Below are positions 1 through 11,855 of a stretch of 64,000 nucleotides of DNA, one piece after another. Source of the DNA: Dreissena polymorpha (Eukaryota; Mollusca; Bivalvia; Myida; Dreissenidae); the NCBI RefSeq assembly GCF_020536995.1, contig NC_068358.1, positions 44,047,585 through 44,111,584 of the forward strand. Reading direction: 5' to 3'. The position numbers and the translations under genes were made by a program. Position 1 is the first letter of the stretch. The number at the start of each line of letters is the position of its first letter. The notes under the pieces were generated by a model. The model ran no database searches, was not told where the DNA came from, and saw nothing but the letters and a program-made list of their open reading frames with translations.

Positions 1-1830
1 TCGCTGAGACCACTCGGCCATCCATGCTCATACTACGATTGATGTATTTTATACCTTATGTAAGCAATCCTCGTAGTATCACAAAATATAACGACAACAA
101 CAGAACTCTCCAAATTATTCAATCGTTTCGCGTTGCAACGCTTTATAATTTTCAGGTTTTTAAATCGTCAAAAGATGCATATAATGGATATTATAAAGCA
201 TGGTAAATGTTCAGTATTACTGTTTTATCACAAATATAATAAATTCAACCACAATTTGCGAACCTGCAACAATTTTTTTATATAAATTTTGTCAACTTAC
301 CAACACGTTAAAAGGCCCCTTTAAAAACCATAAAGGTACGTCTTTTTCAGAGCCTTAATTTAATTGATACAACGTTAGGAGTAAAGCAGCTAGGATAAGC
401 CATTATAATCTTTATTATTAATTTTTATTTATAAATGACATTAATGATTGTATTGATATTAATAATTTAGCCGAAACAGATACATTTATAATCAATATTT
501 ATATTGTTATTTGCTGATGACATCGCATAAGTTTCTACAAAACCAGGCACTCGGCAATTAAAGTTGGATTTTATCCTGTAAATGGAGGTTCAACATAAAT
601 GAACACGAAACTAGAATGTATATATCTTTAAAACAAACAAATATTTGGCGTATATCCGGACTTTGAATAAAATTAGACCATTTACGTTTCTAGGTTATTA
701 AATTGAAATCTAAAGAGGTATTGTGCTTGTTGTTGTTGTTTACTTGTTAGTCGCATATCCTTTACATGAAATGTTAGTTCTTTAGAGCACGTATAAGATA
801 AGATAATCTTTTATTATAGTGACATGTGTTTGCGTACATGGTATTTACAGACATATATACACTCCATAAAAGAACATCCGGCCTAATAGGCCTACGAGTC
901 ACCTTAACAACAGTGTAAAATATAACGTGATCATTATTATAGAAATGGACAGTAAAATATTTGAGCAACATACTGAGTTCAATTAATAAATTAGCATCTT
1001 CTATAAAATATATTTGTAAGAACATAACAAGAGTTCAATAATAATAAATCGTTTGCGGACCAACTTTATTGTGAATAAATAACCGCTTATGATACACGTT
1101 CTTTTGATTTCGCACAAAGCCACAAAACAGTTACGACACACCGGGACACGAGCTTCAGTTGATTGGGTCGATCCCTACCTACACGTCCACCCGTGTCCGG
1201 CGGTCCCCAAAAGCTCTTCGATTCTGTTCGCCATCAATACATCAAACATACATGATATGTACAAGATTATCATAAGAATTGCATCACTGAATAGAATATT
1301 ATCAACATGTATACACAGGCAAACAATTTAACTTGACATAAAACTTTTAAATTTTAACAATTTAGCACAATAATATATGACTATAAAACATAAATAATAT
1401 TATGAGGTTTTATTGATTTTAAGATTTAATATTACTACCAGTTCTATAGGACTATTTTAATGGTTAATTGAATAATTATATCAAAATTAAAATACGGTTT
1501 ACTCAAAGTTAGATCTAATCCATTACGATTGTAGCATCTATCTGATAGTTATCAAGTCAATAAAACATTTAATTAAGGTTTATCGAAGTTAGATATATCA
1601 GAATAATTTCAGTAGTAGTAAAATTATCCAATTAAGAAGACATAATTCTGAAAAATATGTAATACGTAGTTGATACTTAAAAGTTCATTTACATAATTAT
1701 ATTGTTTTTAAGTTTCAACTGACACAACAACATACAACATATTTTTTACTTATATAACATTAACAACAAATTTCGCACACTTTCTAGGATGACATTTAAC
1801 CAAGAGAACTAATTTATCTTTAATTGATTG
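1..1830. other. intergenic, no gene seen
   Basis: AT-rich sequence with only short chance open frames. No splice-bounded coding segment, RNA gene or element end was recognised, apart from the old duplicated copy at about 600-790 listed separately. Confidence 0.5.
600..790 (+). repeat. diverged copy of segmental duplication
   Basis: This segment resembles 5400-5545 in the same order. Shared pieces include an ACGTTTCTA block, a run of TTG repeats and TTGTTAGTCGCATAT (TTGTAAGTCGCATAT in the other copy). The two look like paralogous copies of one older unit. Confidence 0.45.
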
Positions 1831-2063
1831 TCATGAAGTATATTCTTCAGAAGTCAAAATTTTCCCAAATATAACTGATCTTGTGTACTCATAAAGAGCA
1901 CATTCAACAAGAAAATGAGTTTCATCTTCGACCTGTCCACTATGACACAGCCTACACCGTCTTTGCTCGGGGGCTTCACCAACATACCTTCCGGTCTAGA
2001 CCCTAAGTGGCAAAATTGGAAATCGATCATTTGGCGGTTCGGCAAGCGTAGCTGAAACACAGT
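1831..2063 (-). pseudogene. LINE C-terminal zinc-motif relic
   Basis: On the minus strand one frame reads RCRLCHSGQVEDETHFLVEC followed by ALYEY and a terminal TGA at 1833-1831. The upstream part of the same frame reads PLRV, then a stop, then TGRYVGEAPEQR. A Cys-x2-Cys then VEDE-x-HF-x3-C pattern after an 'LPLRVETGRY'-type segment is typical of the tail that follows the reverse transcriptase in some animal non-LTR elements, which are common in mollusc genomes. At least one internal stop is present and no RT domain lies upstream, so this is a short dead fragment. The family assignment is from memory of the motif only. Confidence 0.55.
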
Positions 2064-2561
2064 CTGCGATTGCGCAGCCTGGTCATGAGCTACGCTGTCT
2101 AATACATAAAATCAAGCAACGCTTCACGTCAGGATATACGAAATGATTTCCTTAACAAATTCAATGTTAATGCAATAACTTTGACAAAAATAATGTCAAA
2201 CTTGTGTGCATAGAGACCCTGATAACCATACCTTTTCTTAAAGGGCATTCGTTGGGAGATTTTTAAAATAAAAATAAAGGTTATGATATATGTAAGAAAA
2301 AAATCGACGCATCAACGGTCACTGTTTTATGGCCATCTTTTAACCGGCTTCTCTCTAGTTGATAAGAGTTTCCCGCCAACTGGCAAAATGTCATGTAGTC
2401 TTCACCTTTAAAAGCAAAACAGTGAATATTTTTCCTATCACACGCAAAAAGAACTATACTAAAATTAAGCCATGGCAAGTGCTCCTACAGAGAATTGTAT
2501 CTTCAAATCAATATATGTTCTTTTTTTTTTAAGAATTGGACACCTAAAATATTTAGTATAC

Positions 2562-2665
2562 ATGGTCTCATTAGATATCTCCTGACCAGACTGCGAAATG
2601 CGCAGGCTGGGCAATAGCAACTCCGGCCGCATATGTCATAAGACCCATTTTGGCATGACGCAGGT
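2562..2665 (-). repeat. dispersed repeat L, copy 1
   Basis: The segment containing CTCCTGACCAGACTG, ATAAGACCCATTTT and GGCATGACGC is the reverse-complement counterpart of pieces of 5711-5886. A further fragment with CAGTCTGCGATTGCGCAGCC lies at about 2059-2105. This is an interspersed repeat of unknown class. Confidence 0.5.
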
Positions 2666-3275
2666 CTTCAAAAATCTAATTACGTCTTGTAAATGGAATA
2701 TCTAAGCACCATTATTTCGATAGAACATTGAAGTCAAACTGTATTATTTATAGCAAGCTGGCAAATCGGCAGCATATTCAGACTTTCAGTAACGATTTCC
2801 AGACGGCTGACTTAGTACGGAAAACATTTGTAGTTAGATAATTTAAGTTCCCTGTTATCATGACACTATACTATTTTTGTAGTGTTTGTTTCCTCGTCGT
2901 GAATGCATTGCTTTTTAGTTGTTCGCGTAGCGAACAGCTAATGTTGTTAATGAAAAAGTCAGTTCGGCTTATCTACGGAAAGCCTACTACCCACCACACC
3001 TGCCGTATCCGCGCGAGAAAGAGTCGTATAATTTATGCAAGAGGTTTGAATTCTCCAACTATATTCATTCACAAATGGAAACATTTTGTTAATATCGTGT
3101 TAAATGGAATATTTTTGAACGGAGCTTATATAGAAAAGAATCAATAAACAATGTTTGTATTATACGTGTCGCGGAAGAAATTATTTATGAATGATTAAAA
3201 TAGTCCACTATCTGCTGCGTCTTAATGACGTAGTACAGGTCATTCATAATCCGAGGCTATTAATAGATTCGGGAA
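2666..3275. other. intergenic, nothing recognised
   Basis: Short open frames only. None has splice context or recognisable motifs. Confidence 0.4.
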
Positions 3276-3397
3276 AACAACGCAATAGTATAAGGTTATA
3301 TTCTCAATTTATAAAACGCTGAACATGAGTTCAACAATAACTTCAGGGATACGATATACAACAACAAAAATGCTTCATAATCGCTTAAACCGAATAT
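3276..3397 (+). repeat. duplicated unit, copy interrupted by family G
   Basis: Shares with 5218-5360 the blocks ACGCAATAGTA, CTCAATTTATAAAACG, AACATGAGTTCA and AAACCGAATAT in the same order. The homology stops at the left end of the family G element and resumes after its right end with AACAATTAAATATAACAAGAA. Confidence 0.7.
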
Positions 3398-3976
3398 AAA
3401 CAAGAGCACCGCCTTGCGGGTGCAGACCGCTCATCTATTTTCTTTTTAAAGGTGAAGGGACTCTCATTTTCAATCACAAAGGAGGGAGGGGTGGAGTGAA
3501 GAGCGGTGCATTGTGTGGGGGTGTGGACATTTTTTACATTTTCTTCCAAAAATGCGAAAAAAAGGAAAAAAAAAATCGGGGGGGGGGTGGGGGGTGGGGG
3601 GGGTGGGGGGGATTCTTGGGTGCGATGGTTGGACGGTATTTCAAACATAAAATAATAAAAATAAATATTTGTGTTTTTTAACCGTTTCATAAAAAAAATG
3701 GGGGGGGGGCGAGGTGGGGGGGGGGGGTATAGTGTGAGGGTGTGGTGGTAATTTGTGAGATGATCTTAAAAAAAAAAAAAAAAATAGGGGGGGGGGATTC
3801 GGGTGGGGGGAGGGGGGGTGGGGGGGATTCTTGGGTGCGATGGTTGGACGGTATTTCAAACATAAAATAATCAAAATAAATAGTTTTGTTTTTTAACCGT
3901 TTAAAAAAAAAATTGGGGAGGGGGTGGGGTGGGGGGGGGGGTATAGTGTGAGGGTGTGGTGGTCATTTGTGAGATG

Positions 3977-4008
<32 letters not shown>

Positions 4009-5080
4009 TAGGGGGGGGGGGTTGTGGGGGGGGGGGGGCACGGGCGATGGTTTGGGTGGAGTCTATTGTGGTATGTCAGGTAAGAGTAGTTTTGTCAAAG
4101 TATCAATCAAATCTAATCATAAATAAAGAAGTTATGGCAATTTTAGAGAAATTTAATAATTTGACCTTGACAGTCAAGGTCATTCAAAGGTCAAGGTAAA
4201 ATTCAACTTGCCAGGTACAGTAACCTCATGATAGCATGAAAGTATTTGAAGTTTGAAAGCAATAGCCTTGATACTTAAGAAGTAAAGTGGATCGAAACAC
4301 AAAATTTAACCATATATTCAAAGTTACTAAGTCAAAAAAGGGCCATAATTCCGTAAAAATGACATCCAGAGTTATGCAACTTGTCCTTTTACTGTACCCT
4401 TATGATAGTTTGCGAGTGTTCCAAGTATGATAGCAATATCTATGATACTTTAGGGGTAAAGTGGACCAAAACACAAAACTTAACCAAACTTTCAATTTTC
4501 TAAGTATAAAGGGCCCATAATTCCGTCCAAATGCCAGTCAGAGTTACATAACTTTGCCTGCACAGTCCCCTTACGGTAGTTAGTAAGTGTTGCAAGTATG
4601 AAAGCAATAGCTTTGATACTTAAGGAATAAAATGGACCTTAACACAAAACTTAACCAAAATTTTCAATTTTCTAAGTATAAAAAGGGCACATAATTCTGT
4701 CAAAATGAAAGCCAGAGTTATCTAACTTTGCGTGCCCAGTCCCCTCATGATAGTAAGTAAGTGTACCAAGTTTGAATGCAATAGCATTGATACTTTCTGA
4801 AAAAAGTGGACCTAAACGCAAAACTTAACCAAAATTTTCAATTTTCTAAGTATAAAAAGGGCACATAATTCAGTCAAAATGCACGCCAGAGTTATCTAAC
4901 TTTGCCTGCCCAGTCCCCTCATGATAGTAAGTAAGTGTACCAAGTTTGAATGCAATAGCATTGACACTTTCTGAGAAAAGTGGACCTAAACGCAAAACTT
5001 AACCGGACGCCGACGCCGACGCCGACGCCAAGGTGATGACAATAGCTCATAATTTTTTTTCAAAAAATAGATGAGCTAAA
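3398..5080 (+). mobile_element. tandem-core HINE-like element, family G
   Basis: The left end is AAACAAGAG, then a hairpin GCACCGCCTTGCGGGTGC, then GACCGCTCATCTATTTT. The right end is AAAAAATAGATGAGCTAAA. The left-end CGCTCATCTATTTT pairs with the right-end AAAATAGATGAGC. Inside are a G/A-rich tract and then about five tandem monomers of roughly 170 bp, each carrying a GGGCCATAATTC-like or GGCACATAATTC-like block. A GACGCC run precedes the right end, as short GC-rich repeats do in related families. There is no coding capacity. The architecture fits non-autonomous Helentron-derived elements (HINE, DINE-1, pearl); the class is inferred. Confidence 0.7.
3575..4045. repeat. G-rich/A-rich low-complexity duplicated tract
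   Basis: Long G runs alternate with long A runs. A unit of about 220 bp starting GATTCTTGGGTGCGATGGTT occurs at about 3610 and again at about 3827, so the tract is itself a tandem duplication inside family G. The G runs are dense enough for G-quadruplex formation on the plus strand. Confidence 0.8.
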
Positions 5081-5217
5081 AACAATTAAATATAACAAGA
5101 ATTATCTGTTTCGTAATCTCGTTCATGCTTCTACAGCGGGGTTAAATTTGATATTTCTGGGAAACGTTCTTTTGTTCTCAACATATAGCGGCGATCTTTT
5201 GTATTTACGGGTGCTAA

Positions 5218-5545
5218 CAACGCAATAGTAGAAGTTTAAACTTGTTAATATTTACAGTGCTCAATTTATAAAACGTTCAACATGAGTTCACCAATTACTA
5301 CAGGTATACTATATAGACAACCCTAAAAATTCTGTATAATCACTAAAACCGAATATTACAAAAACAACTAAATATAACAAGAAATATCTTTTAAAAAGGT
5401 AGTCGGCGTAGATGCTGACTTTGAAATGAAGTTTGCAATTAACGTTTCTAAATAAATAAACTGAAAACAAAAGTTTAACTATTGTGTTGTTGTTTTTTTC
5501 ACTTGTAAGTCGCATATTCACCGCATAAAATGTGTGTTATCATTG
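5218..5545 (+). repeat. duplicated unit, uninterrupted copy
   Basis: Uninterrupted counterpart of 3276-3397 plus the sequence after 5080. It reads AAACCGAATAT, three further bases, AAAAACAACTAAATATAACA, so it preserves the pre-insertion site of family G. Its later part matches 600-790. Confidence 0.65.
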
Positions 5546-5710
5546 TCAAACCACAAATTAGTTTAAGTAGATCAAAATTATACTACGGGAGTGCACATGT
5601 GTCCTAACATGCCTTATTATGAGTATATTTCTTCACTATCGAAATATATCGTATGCTTATATTTTATTTAAACGCAGTTTTATTTCGACACATTTAAATC
5701 ACACTTTCAT

Positions 5711-5886
5711 AGCCGCGTCATGCGAAAATGGGTCTTATGCGTTTCGGACAGCGTATCTTAAACCCAACATGTGTATTCGCGCAGTCTGGTCAGAGGCGAT
5801 GCTGTTCGCTATAAAGTCACTCAATGTGTTATGGTCTCATTATGTATCTCCTGACCAGACTGAGAGATGCGCAGCCCGGACGATTT
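5711..5886 (+). repeat. dispersed repeat L, copy 2
   Basis: Contains CATGCGAAAATGGGTCTTAT, then CGCAGTCTGGTCAG and, further on, CTGACCAGACTGAGAGATGC. CAGTCTGGTCAG and CTGACCAGACTG are inverted 12-mers, so part of the repeat can fold. A reverse-oriented partial copy lies at 2562-2665. The class is unknown. Confidence 0.55.
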
Positions 5887-5982
5887 AGTGAACGAGTACT
5901 GACCATGAAATTCTACGAGATGGGTTTGAACGCGTAATTGTAACTGGGCCACAATTTGTGTCGTTTGAACATACAGAGCGTA

Positions 5983-6056
5983 GTCCGGACTTCTTTACAC
6001 TGAACAGTGCTACATCCTTTCCGGACTTCCTTACATTGAACAGTGCTACATCCTCT
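5983..6056 (+). repeat. short tandem duplication, about 37 bp x 2
   Basis: Two adjacent units share TCCGGACTTC, TTACA, TGAACAGTGCTACATCCT with a few substitutions. Confidence 0.75.
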
Positions 6057-6129
6057 GCGCTGAGCACAGACACGGTGATGTAGCCAAAGTTTAGAGGTTT
6101 TATCTCGAATCAGCCTATGTAACATTCGA

Positions 6130-7230
6130 AAATATTCACGCGTTTCTGCTGGTGTTATGTAACAGTCATTTAAGGTGATAAGCTGGGTAAAATAGCTATG
6201 CCGAAAAAGCGCGTTAGTGCTCTATACCTATGTTAAGGTCAGAGTTGTTGACACCGTGTGAACTGCTAGGGTAACAAGTAATGCATACACAACAAAGTAC
6301 GGGTCAACAGGGCTGTCTTTATGACTACCTAATTCGTGAGTAAAAAGTATTGCTCGCAGATTTATTTTTTTTATTTATTTTCATCAATTATCTTATCGTA
6401 TATTATCAATTTGTATATGGTGTCACAAATCTAAAGTTTGTACAGGGAATTTCCATCATAAAATAATATTCTTAGTGAGATATGTATTCGATATTCCAAC
6501 AATATTCATTTAATATGATGGTGATTTCAAATTTTCTTTATATTAAGTTCTAATTACCATTTTCATCATACTTTCTATGCTTTCAGAACGTCAAAAAGTG
6601 CCATGTTGTTAGTATTTTGTCTAAGTAATCTATACAATAAATATGATGATAAAAATTGCACACACATCTCGACCCGTGCGTTAAGACACACTCTTTTTAA
6701 ATTTGAATTGCTTGTGTTCATTTCAAACTTGCGATTAATTTTGAAAAATGAGTTACGTTATGCAATTGCGAACAACTTAAGTGCCTTCAGCGCTTTGATT
6801 AAAAGTACTTACAGTCACAGGACATGAAGTTCGACTTTTTAACGTATGCCAATCGAGCGGCCACACAAAATGGAAACACCAATTTAATTTACTTTTAACT
6901 GTCTACAGTGGTGCGATTAAAAAACATCAATGAGGAAAATGACATTGATCACACAATTTTATACAGGAATCACACACAGTCAACTTATGATTAAAAAGAT
7001 GAAAAAAGAAATTCAACGTATATCTAAGTTGGCGCTAAGAAAAAGTCAGTGAGTCTAATAATGAATTAACCACAACATAATTCTAATTATAAAAGTATTG
7101 GTATCAACGAGCATTGTATTAAATTCTCAATCAAGCCACATTATACAAATATTTAATATTTTTCGCCTGAAATAAAATGCTTCATTTCATGTATTTCCAT
7201 TTAATTTTAATTTATTTTCGTGTAACTTCT
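6130..7230. other. intergenic, nothing recognised
   Basis: AT-rich, only short chance open frames. Confidence 0.4.
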
Positions 7231-7298
7231 CTACTCTCCCATCCGTCACCAATATTTTTATGAACTACTCTCCCATCCGTCACCAATATTTTTATGAA
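7231..7298 (+). repeat. exact 34-bp tandem duplication
   Basis: The unit beginning CTACTCTCCCATCCGTCACC and ending TTTTTATGAA occurs twice back to back without a visible difference, which suggests a recent slippage event. Confidence 0.9.
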
Positions 7299-7639
7299 CG
7301 TACCATCTACTGAAATGTTTAAGTCTTAACTTAACGTATTTTTTCTATAGTATCAATGGGCCAATACTTTATTATCGTGTGCATTTATTCCGATTACAAT
7401 TTTTCATCATAAAATACTACATGTACTGAATTGCACGCCTAGTATATTTAGTTACAGCACCTGGTCTGTTGCAACACGCACGCTTTTTATGCGTAAAACT
7501 TGACAGACGACAGCAACAATTTCGAACTCTTATAAAAACACGTGCTTACGAAGGGACTTAAATCAGCAAATATGGCTATAGAAAAGCGAAATAAACATGT
7601 ACTGAAATATAAACATGTACTGAAATTAAATATGGAGAG

Positions 7640-8700
7640 TAAGTTGGTTCCTTTTTCCTAGTTCCTTATTCCTTATTCGAATAAGGAATAAGGAAAGTTC
7701 CTTATAATCATATATATCATAATCATTTTCGTATGAGAACGGAATGAGATAACTAAAACATATTTAGTTTTCTGCTATCATATAGTCTTGGCCAAAGTTC
7801 AGGGTCAGATAAGACTTCAAGAACTGTATCAGTGATATAAATAACAAATCATACATTAATCATCGCCAATTATAACGAATATAAAGCTGTGTTATCCGAA
7901 AATGATCCGAATTTAAGCATCCGAAATTATGGTCTCTAAATAAGGAATTGATAATAAGTTAGTTCCTTATTCAGAAGCCTGTATTTCGGACGATCGCTTT
8001 GGGATATATATTAATGTTGATATTGTGTGTGTTATAAAAGCTTGATTATGTTATATGGACGTATTCTGTAACATTTCGTTTTAAATTCTATTTGACGATA
8101 CACGCTGAAAACAAGTATTATGAAGACGATAATAAGGAAATGGTATTACCTTACTCAACCATAAATTAAAATTAACCAAAGAATACTAAATGTCAATGAA
8201 AATCATGGTATAGGTAGGTTCGATGTTTAAAATATTTATTGCAATATACTTCTTCCTAGTTTTATTTAATAATAGCACAGATCCTTATTCAGTGTGAATA
8301 AGTAATAAGGAATGGTTCCTTATTCAAGTCGAATAAGGAACTGGCATTTTCATACTAAACAAAATATTAAAATGAACCAAAGAGACCAATTAATCAATGA
8401 AAAGCATTGTAAATGTAGGTTGGGTATCAAAAATATTAATTGCAATACATCTCTACTAAGTTTTATTCAATGATAACCTAGTTCCTTATTCCAGAGACGC
8501 AGATCTCTGCTTATTCGAATTGAAAACGGAATAAAGAACTAGTTCCTTATTCCTCATTCAAATTGAATAAGGAACTGCCATTTTCTTACACACACTCAAA
8601 TAAAATGAACCAAAGGGACCAATAAATTAATGAAAATCATTTTAAATGTAGGTTGGGTATCAACAAAATGTATTGTAGTACATTGCTAAATAGTTTTTGT
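7640..8700 (+). repeat. palindrome-bearing tandem array
   Basis: Three to four diverged units of about 215-240 bp. Each unit carries AATGAACCAAAG and GTAGGTTGGGTATC-like text followed by a block of CCTTATTC and GAATAAGG palindromes, near 7670, 7945, 8310 and 8540. The clearest palindrome is CTTATTCGAATAAG inside a longer symmetric stretch at about 7665-7700. The host element is unknown. Confidence 0.6.
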
Positions 8701-9187
8701 GCGTAATGATACCACGTTTTTTCGTGACAAAAAGTAACCATGTGCACTAACTTCGGAGCAAATAGGACTGGTTACATCCATGACCACCTGAAATATTTGG
8801 AACGTTATGAAACCATGAGAAATGACGAAATTGATTACAACTGCACCATCGTTGGAAGACCCATCACTGGAAGAAAGGTTGTTTGACGAAGCTCAACATA
8901 AACAAGTTCTCACCCATAAGCGTACCTGATTTTCGTCTCTGAATACCGCTTCCGCCAACAGCCTAAAAATTGCACAGTAGATGAGTTTCAGCCAACGCAA
9001 GTTAAAATCACAATATTATGTCATAACTTTTCAATGCAATTTTCTGCTTTATATCTTGTGTTGAGTGCACTTAGTTTTAGATTTCAATTTTATTACTGCA
9101 CTCATTTGAGGCTAGTTCTGGCTACTATAACTTTAAATGTCGCTTTTTATTATTTTTGACAGGCGCGACTATACAGGTATGTCAATA

Positions 9188-10680
9188 CTATACAAGAAAC
9201 CGTCGGAGACGGGTGATGCTCCCCAAAGGTTTATTTTGTCACAATATTGCACTATATATTCAGATAAAAGGAAACGTCTTGAGGGGCATAACTTTGGACA
9301 AAATAAAACGATGGATGGTTTAGCAACTTAAAAATTTCAAAGGGCCCTAACTCTCTAAATAAATCATCTAACCAGAACCCAAAAATAACATGCGCATCTC
9401 CTCAAGGTAGTTAAGTTTTCCATAAAGCTTCATTGAATTCCAGTAAGTAGTTGGGGAGAAATAGCCCGGACAAGAATTGCACTATATGTACAGTTTATAG
9501 AAAATTTCAAAGGGCCGTAACTCTGTGAAAAATCATCCGACGAGAACCGGCTAATAATATGCACATCTCCTCTTGGTAGTGAAGCTTCCCATAAAGTTTC
9601 ATTGAATTCCAGTCATTAGTTGCTGAGAAATCGCCCGGACAAGAATTGCACTAAATGTACAGTTAATGGAAAATTTCAAAGGGCCATAAGTCTGTGAAAA
9701 ATCATCGGACCATAACTAGCTGATAATATGCACATCTCCTTTTGGTAGTGAAGCTTCCCATAAAATTTCATTGAATTCCGGTCATTAGTTGCTGAGAAAT
9801 AGCCCGGACAAGAATTGCACTATATGTACAGTTAATGGAAAATTTCAAAGGGTCATAACTCGGTGAACAATAAACCGTCGGAGACGGGTGATGCCCCCAA
9901 ACATTTTTTTTGCACAATATTGCACTATATATTCAGATAAAAGGAAACGTCTTGAGGGCACAGTAGTTGGGGGGGACAATAATTTTTTTATAGAAAATTT
10001 AAAAGGGCCATAACTCATGAAAAATCATCCGATCAGAACCCGCTGATAATATGCACATCTCCCCTTGGTAGTGAAGCTTTCCATAAAGTTTTATTGAATT
10101 CCGGTCATTAGTTGCTGAGAAATAGCTCGGACAAGAATTGCACTATATGTACAGTTAATGGAAAATTTCAAAGGACCGTAACTCTGTGAAAAATCATCCG
10201 ACCAGAACTCGCTGATAATATGCACATCTCCTCTTGGTGAAGCTTCCCATAAAGTTTCATTGAATTCCGTCATTAGTTGCTGAGAAATAGCCCGGACAAG
10301 AATTGCACTATATGTACAGTTAATGGAAAATTTCAAAGGGCCATAACTCTGTGAAAAATCATCCGACCAGAACCCGCTGATAATATGCACATCTCCTCTT
10401 GGTAGTGAAGCTTCCCATAAAGTTTCATTGAATTCCGTTCATTAGTTGCAGAGAAATAGCCCGGACAAGAATTGCACTTCATGTACAGTTAATGGAAAAT
10501 TTCAAAGGGTCATAACTCGGTGAACAAGAAACCGTCGGAGACAGGTGATGCTCCCCAAAGGATTTTTTTGTCACAATATTGCACTATATATTCAGATAAA
10601 AGGAAACGTCTTGAGGGCACATTAGTTGGGGGGACAAGAATTGATTTATAGAAAATTTCAAAGGACCATAACTCTGTGAA
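9188..10680 (+). mobile_element. tandem-core HINE-like element, family C, left part
   Basis: The left end is ACAAGAAACCGTCGGAGACG (stem CCGTC/GACGG) followed by GGTGATGCTCCCC. Next come monomers of about 165-171 bp that carry GGGCCATAACTCTGTGAAAA and CACATCTCCTCTTGG. The left-end module recurs at 9868 and 10525, each time starting directly after the monomer words GGTGAA. The matching right end with TGCTCCCC and GGGGGAGCA lies at 18501-18537, because family A is inserted at 10681. No coding sequence was found. Confidence 0.7.
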
Positions 10681-11039
10681 CAAGAGGGCCATAATGGCCC
10701 TGTATCGCTCCACTGTTTTTATGCGAAAAAAACGTGCAATGCGCATGGGTTGAAATGTACTCAAGCATGTGACTTTCTCTTTCTATCCCTCGTCCCACTG
10801 GGTGCTTAAAAGTTGGAAGGGTGAGCTTTTTTATATATGGAAAAGTTACTACCGTGTTAACTAAACAGACTAAAAAGCCCGGGCATTGTTGCAAAGGTCC
10901 TTTGCTTATAATGTAGGTACATTTATCTCGCCAAAAGATACTGTCGTTCTTTCTTTTTCACATATTTTTAGATGCTGAAGATCAAATCTACGCATTTGCT
11001 TTGAAACAGATTCACAAGACCCATAGGAATCAAAATGCC

Positions 11040-11265
11040 TTAACCCTTTACCAAACGACACATTTTGGACTTACCCAATTTGAAAGAGGTTGCAGACGAC
11101 AATTAAATTGTAATGGAAAATGAAGGAAATGATCAGGTAGGGTAGAAATAATTGTGATTAAAGGAGAAATTACTCATCTTGAGAAATTTCTCCTTTTATC
11201 ACAATTATTTATAAAATTGTCAGCTACAAACCCGTAAAATCCTGTTAGTGTTGGTAAAGGGTTAA
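11040..11265. mobile_element. piggyBac-type MITE with internal hairpin
   Basis: TTAA at both ends (11040-11043 and 11262-11265) encloses perfect 11-bp terminal inverted repeats, CCCTTTACCAA and TTGGTAAAGGG. TTAA target duplication and CCC-starting termini are hallmarks of the piggyBac superfamily. At only 226 bp it is non-autonomous. It holds a hairpin with 25-bp arms (11147-11171 and 11185-11209, 24 of 25 paired). Confidence 0.75.
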
Positions 11266-11756
11266 TAATCTCTGGTTCCTTCTTAGAGCCTTTCACACAT
11301 TTATAACAAATACAATAGAAGCATCTTTCTTTGTAAAGAATCATCTCAAAATATAATTAACAACCCACACATCCCTAAGGCCAACAGGCATGAGAATATT
11401 ATGATAATCTAAAGATTATTTCTTTATATTTATAAATGTATAAAATAAAGTAATACATTTGACTTCTAAGATCAATTCATAACCTATTTTAAGAAAATTA
11501 TAAAATGGTCAGAAATATATAGATCTATGGATCGTTGAGCAATTGACAATCATATCCACAATTCATGAGTCACGATTCACAAATGAAACAATAAATCGTT
11601 ATTTATTAAAAAGCAGCATATACGATAGTTAAGAACATTGCACTTCATTAATTCCAACACCTTCTCTTGGATACAAAGTTTGAGTTTACCATGCTTCGAC
11701 TTCGACTTCGATGAGATACTTCACAAAATCCTATTGGACATCGGGTGAAGGTGCGG
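11266..11756. other. no feature recognised
   Basis: Stretch between the MITE and the inverted repeat, inside family A. AT-rich with no motif recognised. Confidence 0.4.
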
Positions 11757-11797
11757 GTGACTGTACAGGTGCGGGGGGTCGGATGCTCCCAAAAATA
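11757..11797. repeat. inverted repeat flanking LINE, left arm
   Basis: Contains GTCGGATGCTCCCAAAAA after a GTACAGGTGCGGG block. Its reverse complement matches 15672-15712 over about 36 bp with few differences. The pair flanks the LINE closely on both sides. Confidence 0.7.
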
Positions 11798-11855
11798 AAA
11801 TGTGACTTAAAATGTTCAACTTGTATGTACACTTTACATTGTTACTGATAGCCGA

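Noticed and set aside
3385-3874. Proline-rich and glycine-rich frames
   Set aside because: They come from the G/A-rich low-complexity tract.
10091-10390. 99-codon frame containing two similar halves
   Set aside because: It is family C monomer sequence read on the opposite strand.
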